Below are positions 23,427-27,972 of a DNA stretch of 27,972 nucleotides, piece by piece. Source of the stretch: DMER64 sp964542305 (GTDB lineage: Bacteria; Bacteroidota; Bacteroidia; Bacteroidales; UBA932); the NCBI GenBank assembly GCA_964542305.1, contig CAZITX010000025.1, positions 1 to 27,972 on the forward strand. The letters are read 5' to 3'. Below the pieces are notes generated by a model. The model ran no database searches, was not told the DNA's origin, and saw only the letters and a program-made list of their open reading frames with translations. Positions within the stretch are counted from its first letter, which is position 1, and every line of letters begins with the position of its first letter. The position numbers and the translations under genes are program-made.

Positions 23427-23610
23427 CATCCTCATACAGGGCTGTTTTTGAGGACAAAGTGTAGATTTTTCACAATCCATCCTCATTTAGGCCCCTTTTT
23501 GAGGACCGAACCCCGAATTTCCTGATTTCATCCTCATTTAGGCCCCTTTTTGAGGACCGACCTGTAGATTTTCGCAATCCATCCTCATTTAGGGCTGTTT
23601 TTGAGGATGG
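23427..23610. repeat. Four ~50-bp hairpin repeats (CATCCTCA...TGAGGA family)
   Basis: Units start at about 23427, 23476, 23528 and 23578. Each has CATCCTCAT, then a GGC-rich middle, then TTTTTGAGGA, so each can fold with TCCTCA pairing TGAGGA. The sequence between units is only ~17 bp and partly conserved. Same family and orientation as 16599-16705. Confidence 0.88.
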
Positions 23611-23616
23611 AATAAA

Positions 23617-23734
23617 GTCAAAATCCATTTCTGGCGCAGTCATGCGGGTCTGTGGCGCACCTTTGCGGGTCTCTGGCGCATCAAACTCCATCTGGGGCGC
23701 ACTAATGCGGGTCTGTGGCGCATCAAATTCCATT
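23617..23734. repeat. 21-bp TGTGGCGCA tandem array, copy B
   Basis: Five GGCGCA cores at 21-bp spacing, joined by TGCGGGTC- and CAAACTCCAT-type linkers, directly after the hairpin units as in copy A (16727-16860). Confidence 0.88.
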
Positions 23735-23750
23735 TGAAAAAAGCCATTTG

Positions 23751-23777
23751 AAAAAAGCCCCCGTTTGGGAGCTTTTT
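23751..23777. terminator. Hairpin with A and T tracts
   Basis: AAAAAAGCCCCC, loop GTTT, GGGAGCTTTTT, with one mismatch. Suits termination on either strand. Most likely it stops minus-strand transcripts from the MliC-like gene. CATTTGAAAAAAGC is duplicated just before it. Confidence 0.6.
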
Positions 23778-23805
23778 CATTATAATCTGCGCGAATAGAA
23801 CCAGG

Positions 23806-23839
23806 CCGGACATCAATCAGAACCGGACATCAATCAGAA
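23806..23839. repeat. 17-bp direct duplication
   Basis: CCGGACATCAATCAGAA occurs twice head to tail (23806-23822 and 23823-23839) in the otherwise featureless stretch 23780-23935. Confidence 0.9.
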
Positions 23840-23935
23840 CCAATCCTCAGCCAAAAGTAGTTTTTTATTCAGAACCGGATTGCAACAGGGATTGCAATAG
23901 GAAGCATGATCGCTCATGCAAGCAGCAAGCAGATC

Positions 23936-24256
23936 TCATTCAATATCAAATACCACTAAACTGTCTTTGCACAAAGTACAGTGTCCCTGCCATTCCAGGT
24001 AAACGTATTGGGCATTGCTGTAGCGGATGCCCGAGGCCATGGTGTCTTGTGTCAGGAGAATCGTATCTCCTTCAAATACTAAGGTGGCCGTACCGGCCTT
24101 TTTGTCAAATTCCATCACCAACACAGCCCCTTCCTTGTCCGTAAGCCTGGTTTTAACAATATTGTGGTTTCTGCAGCCGGCAATTAGAATGCAAATAGCG
24201 CACAGAAGCAATGCAGCTTGAAGATGCCGCGCCACTTTTGTTTTGAGAATTTTCAT
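23936..24256 (-). CDS. MliC-like lipoprotein
   Basis: 106 aa. Signal MKILKTKVARHLQAALLLCAICILIAGC, lipobox IAGC with Cys28. The mature domain has VLVMEFDKKAGTATLVFEGD, ILLTQDTMASGIRYSNAQYV and YLEWQGHCTLCKDSLVVFDI. This matches the C-type lysozyme inhibitor fold MliC, whose hallmark is (A)SGxRYxN. MliC proteins block host lysozyme at the cell surface. Two extra cysteines (GHCTLCKD) could pair. Codons 8-14 (VARHLQA) are encoded by an arm of the CAGCTTGAAGAT module, so the signal peptide was partly built from, or overrun by, a dispersed repeat. Confidence 0.72.
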   Translation of the reverse strand: MKILKTKVARHLQAALLLCAICILIAGCRNHNIVKTRLTDKEGAVLVMEFDKKAGTATLVFEGDTILLTQDTMASGIRYSNAQYVYLEWQGHCTLCKDSLVVFDIE

Positions 24257-24317
24257 ATGCCTGATTATTAAATATTTATTAATATATGGACACAGGGTGG
24301 CGCATCAGCTTGAAGAT
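24212..24317. repeat. CAGCTTGAAGAT module, copy B
   Basis: GCAGCTTGAAGATGCCGCGC then CACTTT at the left, AATTTTCATATGCCTGATTA in the middle and GTGGCGCATCAGCTTGAAGA at the right, matching 16881-16986 block by block. The left arm and middle lie in the MliC-like gene and its start region. Confidence 0.8.
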
Positions 24318-24372
24318 GCAAAAAAAGACAAATATACAATTTTGGATCTTAATTCCAATTGATTATATGCTT

Positions 24373-24891
24373 CTAACCGATGTCCAGCCGCATCAATTTC
24401 CGGAGCTGATCAATAGGCCTTATATAATCTTCCTCTCCGGCAATCTTTCCGCCCATAAGGTAATCCAAATACAGATCTTCAATCCGGGCGATCTCAGCCG
24501 GACCCAGCTCTTCCTCCATTGCCAGGCTGTATTCCAGGCTGAATTTCATTTGGGTCATATTGGATAATATATTTCGGTCGTTTGTCGCGAAAATCTCATA
24601 CGGAGTATCCAGTTCAAACGCCCGGGTCAGTGCTGAAAATCCATTTCTTTCAAGTAATGCCCGAACTCTGTCCGGCATTTCTACCATTGCTTTTTTTATG
24701 GATTTGCCTAATACAATAACCATTAACATACTGGGGTTATGAACAAAGTATATGGCTGCTCCTCTTTTCCAGCCGGTCGATACCAACGAGGCGTACCATT
24801 CTCCGGGCAAGGGTCCCGGAATTGCAGATTCATTGCGGATGGGGGTAAGCCGGGATATGTTGTGAAGTTTGGCAGTAGCTCTGATTATCAT
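24373..24891 (-). CDS. DUF6933-like protein
   Basis: 172 aa, no signal peptide. It starts MIIRATAKLHNISRLTPIRN and contains LPGEWYASLVSTGWKRGAAI, VHNPSMLMVIVLGKSIKKAM and PDRVRALLERNGF. I recognise this pattern as the DUF6933 family (by memory, moderate confidence). The C-terminal half is helical and acidic (LAMEEELGPAEIARIEDLYL). Function unknown; the family is often annotated simply as hypothetical. Probably cytoplasmic. Single gene on the minus strand, 117 bp upstream of the MliC-like gene and separated from it by a repeat arm. Confidence 0.7.
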   Translation of the reverse strand: MIIRATAKLHNISRLTPIRNESAIPGPLPGEWYASLVSTGWKRGAAIYFVHNPSMLMVIVLGKSIKKAMVEMPDRVRALLERNGFSALTRAFELDTPYEIFATNDRNILSNMTQMKFSLEYSLAMEEELGPAEIARIEDLYLDYLMGGKIAGEEDYIRPIDQLRKLMRLDIG

Positions 24892-25007
24892 GATTGTAGA
24901 GTTTTCATTAATTACTTGGCTATTACAAAATTACAGAATCGTGGCCCGTAATGATCCGACATAATGCCACACTTAGTAAATAATGGCGACACTAAGGTAC
25001 AAAATAT

Positions 25008-25267
25008 CCACCAGGTGCGAAATCGGGGGTAAAGTGCGCCTGGTGGGCTGGTTTTAAGCCCCACCAGGTACGATATCGGGGGTAAAGTGCGCCTGGTGCT
25101 CCTTGTCAAAAAATGCAGATTTTTACAAATATCTCATTCAAAGCACTTTACAAAATCTTTGCCGAGTCTGACGAAAGCACCAGGTGCGAAAACCCGGCAA
25201 AAGTGCGCCTGGTGGGCTGGTTTTGAGCCCCACCAGGTGCGAAAACCCGCCAAAAGTGCGCCTGGTG
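25008..25267. repeat. Two pairs of ~38-bp CACCAGG...CCTGGTG repeats
   Basis: Four units (25008-25046, 25061-25098, 25178-25215, 25230-25267), each CACCAGGTGCGA ... AAAGTGCGCCTGGTG and each foldable. Units pair up around a 14-bp spacer that is itself palindromic with its flanks (GGGCTGGTTTT-A/G-AGCCC). The pairs are ~80 bp apart with a TTTGCCGAGTC copy (25158-25168) between them. Within a pair the inner text matches; between pairs it differs (TCGGGGGT against ACCCGGCA). No gene is called in 24892-25633. Confidence 0.9.
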
Positions 25268-25496
25268 TGTGTGGGTCTTTCAATTTATTGTGGGTGTTTC
25301 CATTCAGAGGGCCCGTGCGAACTGAAGGCCGGTGCGAACTGAAACGGAAAGGTTGTTGTTCGAAGAATGTCCGGGGAAGCAGTTTGGTCTCATTCAGGCG
25401 GCCACTGCCACCTGAAGAACGAGAAGCTTTTTATGTAAGCCGAGACTTCCGCAGTAAGTTTCCGTCCAGGTCGGTGATTGATGGCAGCTGGTTGGT

Positions 25497-25596
25497 GGCA
25501 GCTGCACCATTGATCGGGGAAGACCTCCCAGTTGCTTACGCAACCGGGTCCCTCCCTCCGCGGGACGAGCTTCCCCTTATCAATGTGCAGGCTGCC
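25497..25596. repeat. ~100-bp palindromic element downstream of glmS
   Basis: Left arm GGCAGCTGCACCATTGATCG then GGGAAG, right arm CTTCCCCTTATCAATGTGCA then GGCTGCC, imperfect inverse copies. The middle has GTTGC-TTAC-GCAAC and CCTCCGCGGG. A second full copy lies upstream of glmS. The stretch 25268-25496 before it holds a duplicated GTGCGAACTGAA and a small hairpin (TTCAGGCGGC/GCCACCTGAA), nothing else recognisable. Confidence 0.9.
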
Positions 25597-25633
25597 CAAA
25601 AACCCGGATTATGATTCTGGTGTGTGCCCCCGC

Positions 25634-27517
25634 TCACTCCACCGTTACTGACTTGGCCAGGTTGCGGGGCTGGTCAACGTTGCAGCCTTTGATGGTGGCT
25701 ATGTAGTAGGCCATGAGTTGGAGGGGGATGACGGCCAGCAGGGGGACGAAGCATTCTTCGGCGTCGGGGATTTCTATAGAGTAGTCGGCCAATTCCCGGA
25801 TGACCGTATCCCCGCACGTTACAATAGCTACTACCCGGCCCTGGCGGGCCTTGATTTCGTGGATGTTGCTGACTACTTTATCGTACATGGTTTTGTTGTT
25901 GGGGGCTACCACCACTACGGGCATTTCCTGGTCAATGAGGGCAATGGGCCCGTGCTTCATCTCGGCGGCGGGATACCCCTCGGCATGTATGTAAGAGATT
26001 TCTTTTAGTTTCAGGGCACCTTCCAGCGCCACGGGGTAGTTGTAGCCCCGGCCCAGGTAGATGAAATTGCGGGCGTAGGTGAAGATGCCGGAGAATTCCC
26101 GGATGAAGTCGCTCATCTGCAGGGTTTCTTCCATTTTCGCGGGGATGACGGCCAGGGCGGCCACCAGTTTTTCAAAGCGGGCTTTGGTGAGGGAGCGGCG
26201 CACCCGGGCCATGCTCAGGGCCATCAGGGCCAGGACGGTCACTTGCGCGGTGAAAGCTTTGGTGGATGCCACCCCTATCTCGGGCCCCGCGTGGGTATAG
26301 GATCCGGAGTGGGTGCGGCGGGGAATGGAGGAGCCCACCACGTTGCAGACGCCGTAGACAAAGACCTCCCGGCTGCGTGCCAGCTCCACCGCCGCCAGCG
26401 TATCGGCCGTCTCGCCCGATTGCGAAATGGCCACCACAATGTCATCGGCAAAGAGGACGGGGTTGCGGTAGCGGAATTCAGAGGCGTATTCCACTTCTAC
26501 CGGCACCCGGGCAAAGGTCTCGATCATGTATTTGCCCAACAGGCCGGCGTGCCAGGATGTTCCGCAGGCGACTATGATGATGCGCCGCGCCTTGAGAAAC
26601 CGTTCGCGGTTGTCCAGGATTCCGGACAGAGTTACCGAGTTGTTGTCCACGTTCACCCGCCCGCGCATGCATTCGCGCAGGGTGTGGGGCTGCTGGAAGA
26701 TCTCCTTGAGCATGAAGTGCGGGTAGCCGCCTTTTTCCAGCTGGCTCAGGGTCAGCTCCAGTTCTATGATGCGGTGGTCCTTTTCCACCTGCTGCAGGTT
26801 GTGAAATTCCGGTTCCCGGTCCCGGCGCAGGCAGACTACCTCGTCGTCGTTCAGGTAGACTACCTTTTTGGTGTATTCTATGACGGGCGAGGCATCCGAG
26901 GCCAGGAAGTATTCCCCCTCCCCTATGCCTACCAGCAGCGGGCTCGACTTACGAGCCGCCACCAGAGTGTCGGGATCGTCCTGCTGAATAACGGCAATGG
27001 CATACGCCCCTACCACCTGGGTCAGGGCCAGTTGCACGGCATGGAACAGATCGGTGTTGCGGGTAGTCCGCATGTACTCGATCCACTGCACCAGCACCTC
27101 GGTGTCCGTATCGCTTTGAAAGGTATACCCTTCGCGCACCAGGGTTTCCTTCAGGACCGGGTAATTTTCAATGATCCCGTTGTGGATCAGGGCCAGGTTT
27201 TTGGACTGCGAATAGTGCGGATGCGCATTCACGTCGCTCGGTTCGCCGTGGGTGGCCCAGCGGGTGTGGGCGATGCCGATGGTGCCGGAGGTGTCTTTTC
27301 CCTGGATGTAGCGGGCCAGGTCGGCTACTTTCCCCCGGGTCTTATAGACTGCCAGTTGGTTTGCCGAGTTGTTTGCCGGGTTGTTTGCCGGGTTGTTTGC
27401 CGGGTTGATGATGGCCAGGCCCGCGCTGTCGTAGCCGCGGTATTCCAGGCGTTTGAGGCCTTTCAGGAGGATGGGAACGGCCTGACGGGGCCCAATGTAT
27501 CCTACGATGCCGCACAT
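25634..27517 (-). CDS. glmS: Glutamine--fructose-6-phosphate aminotransferase (isomerizing)
   Basis: 627 aa. Makes glucosamine-6-phosphate from fructose-6-phosphate and glutamine, the first step towards UDP-GlcNAc for peptidoglycan and LPS. The N-terminal glutaminase starts MCGIVGYIG with the Cys nucleophile, then LEYRGYDSAG and THGEPSDVNAHPH. Two SIS domains follow, with ACGTSWHAGLLGKYMIE, SQSGETADT and AEGYPAAEMKHGPIALID. The C-terminal LAKSVTVE is the conserved family end. An insert of four NPAN/NSAN repeats after GYDSAGLAII (about residues 38-53) is encoded by a 12-bp DNA array and makes the protein longer than usual (about 610). It is flanked on both sides by a ~100-bp palindromic element. 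Confidence 0.97.
   Translation of the reverse strand: MCGIVGYIGPRQAVPILLKGLKRLEYRGYDSAGLAIINPANNPANNPANNSANQLAVYKTRGKVADLARYIQGKDTSGTIGIAHTRWATHGEPSDVNAHPHYSQSKNLALIHNGIIENYPVLKETLVREGYTFQSDTDTEVLVQWIEYMRTTRNTDLFHAVQLALTQVVGAYAIAVIQQDDPDTLVAARKSSPLLVGIGEGEYFLASDASPVIEYTKKVVYLNDDEVVCLRRDREPEFHNLQQVEKDHRIIELELTLSQLEKGGYPHFMLKEIFQQPHTLRECMRGRVNVDNNSVTLSGILDNRERFLKARRIIIVACGTSWHAGLLGKYMIETFARVPVEVEYASEFRYRNPVLFADDIVVAISQSGETADTLAAVELARSREVFVYGVCNVVGSSIPRRTHSGSYTHAGPEIGVASTKAFTAQVTVLALMALSMARVRRSLTKARFEKLVAALAVIPAKMEETLQMSDFIREFSGIFTYARNFIYLGRGYNYPVALEGALKLKEISYIHAEGYPAAEMKHGPIALIDQEMPVVVVAPNNKTMYDKVVSNIHEIKARQGRVVAIVTCGDTVIRELADYSIEIPDAEECFVPLLAVIPLQLMAYYIATIKGCNVDQPRNLAKSVTVE
27360..27407. repeat. 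12-bp tandem array in glmS
   Basis: TTTGCCGAGTTG followed by three TTTGCCGGGTTG, 4 x 12 bp in frame (NPAN/NSAN on the minus strand). The unit is a variant of the dispersed TTTGCCGAGTC motif. Confidence 0.95.
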
Positions 27518-27540
27518 TTTATTGAGTTTTGTTGGTTAAT

Positions 27541-27602
27541 GCGTTGGTGGTGGGTGGGTGGTGGGTGGTATTGGTTGGTTGATGCGTTGGTGGTTGGTTG
27601 GT
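27541..27602. repeat. GGTGG/GGTTGG-rich tract upstream of glmS
   Basis: Degenerate GGTGGTGGGTGGGTGGTGGG then GGTTGGTTG runs on the plus strand, starting 24 bp before the glmS ATG. The plus strand is the template for glmS, so a G-quadruplex could form in the template. Confidence 0.7.
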
Positions 27603-27606
27603 TGTC

Positions 27607-27640
27607 GGCAGCTGCAGCATTGATCGGGGAAGGCAGCCTG
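27607..27640. repeat. Left half of the glmS-flanking palindrome
   Basis: GGCAGCTGCAGCATTGATCG then GGGAAGGCAGCCTG, matching the left arm of the 25497 and 27682 elements and joined directly to the terminal GGCAGCC. It looks like an element with its middle deleted. Confidence 0.8.
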
Positions 27641-27681
27641 AAGATAGTGGTTGATGGTTGTTGATTGTTGGGTTGTATGTC

Positions 27682-27780
27682 GGCAGCTGCACCATTGAAC
27701 GGGGAAGACCTCCCATTTGCTTCGCAAACGGGTCCCTCCCTCCGCGGGACGAGCTTCCCCTTATCAATGTGCAGGCTGCC
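27682..27780. repeat. ~100-bp palindromic element upstream of glmS
   Basis: Nearly identical to 25497-25596 and in the same orientation: both arms, CGGGTCCCTCCCTCCGCGGG and the inner small hairpin (here TTTGC-TTC-GCAAA). The stem letters of the inner hairpin differ between copies but pairing is kept, a sign that the fold matters. Confidence 0.92.
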
Positions 27781-27834
27781 TTCTAACCCTGGAACACTTC
27801 ACAATTCCTACACAAGTGGGGTCTTCTTCTGCGC

Positions 27835-27864
27835 GAGCTTCCCCTTATCAATGTGCAGGCTGCC
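27835..27864. repeat. Right half of the glmS-flanking palindrome
   Basis: GAGCTTCCCCTTATCAATGT then GCAGGCTGCC, identical to the right arm of the full copies. The rest of 27518-27972 shows no gene I can support. Confidence 0.88.
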
Positions 27865-27972
27865 TTAGTACGTCCAGGATCCCAAGAATATATGGGAGAG
27901 GGACGTACAGTTTATATTCACAATATTAGCCGAGGAGAAAAATCACGTATCTTCGTTACAGGCAATTTACTT

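Noticed and set aside
23111..23486. Open frames with GPGALPS or MLQAHS repeats
   Set aside because: Products of the 21-bp tandem array on both strands, overlapping the SEC-C gene end; not credible proteins.
23427..23610. CRISPR-like array of four regularly spaced repeats
   Set aside because: The intervening segments are only ~17 bp and partly conserved, the repeats contain their own hairpin with variable middle, and no cas gene is present; the same family occurs as two units elsewhere.
25087..25614. 175-codon plus-strand frame
   Set aside because: Runs through three different repeat elements and ends in the palindrome next to glmS; composition is not protein-like and there is no family signal.
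27519..27767. 82-codon minus-strand frame upstream of glmS
   Set aside because: Low-complexity TTNQPPT-type translation of the GGTTGG tract and the palindrome; judged non-coding.
25497..27864. Composite transposon carrying glmS
   Set aside because: The flanking elements are ~100-bp palindromes with no transposase gene between or beside them, and glmS is core; treated as REPIN-like repeats.

Overview
This 28 kb window looks like a chromosomal segment of a Bacteroidota bacterium, probably order Bacteroidales. The grounds are the gene content (single-RRM RNA-binding protein, short ComEC, a clpC-gyrA-TPR run, SOR-like and MliC-like secreted proteins), TAnnTTTG-type -7 promoter boxes, and an acetate kinase / phosphate butyryltransferase / butyrate kinase cluster that points to a butyrate-forming anaerobe. 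Genus cannot be fixed from the sequence alone.

Layout. Positions 80-301 hold two tiny hydrophobic ORFs and a perfect 40-bp palindromic terminator. Next, on the minus strand, come an RRM protein, a PurF-like protein that lacks the glutaminase cysteine, and comEC (369-4520). Divergent from comEC is the plus-strand ackA-ptb-buk cluster (4663-8015). A REP-associated tyrosine transposase (RAYT, 8238-9101) sits between two copies of a paired inverted repeat. The minus-strand run clpC, gyrA, TPR protein (15676 down to 9178) is core genome. From about 15.7 to 25.6 kb the window is accessory and very repeat-rich: SOR-like secreted protein, secreted creatininase-family hydrolase, flavodoxin, DUF4143 ATPase, two lipoproteins, a pRiA4b/SEC-C protein, an MliC-like lipoprotein and a DUF6933-like protein. 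glmS (25634-27517) follows, flanked on both sides by copies of a ~100-bp palindrome.

The most striking content is the repeat landscape. At least five families of short inverted or tandem repeats occur. The best defined is a 21-bp REP-like sequence (AATCTCAGAGATT followed by CTGCGCAA), found as four convergent pairs (REPINs) plus one degenerate copy. Two pairs flank the RAYT gene, one lies in frame inside the purF-like gene, and several arms supply or touch stop codons. A separate 11-mer, TTTGCCGAGTC, occurs exactly seven times (about 0.01 expected by chance). It sits in gene linkers and intergenic gaps, and near-matches to it form tandem arrays, including a 12-bp array inside glmS. Many genes (comEC, glmS, purF-like, SEC-C protein) carry lineage-specific low-complexity inserts at exactly such repeats.

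Functionally, ackA/ptb/buk make acyl phosphates and ATP at the end of fermentation, GyrA and ClpC are housekeeping, and GlmS starts amino-sugar synthesis. The RAYT plus REPIN population appears to be shaping both coding and non-coding sequence. No tRNA, rRNA, CRISPR array or prophage was recognised.
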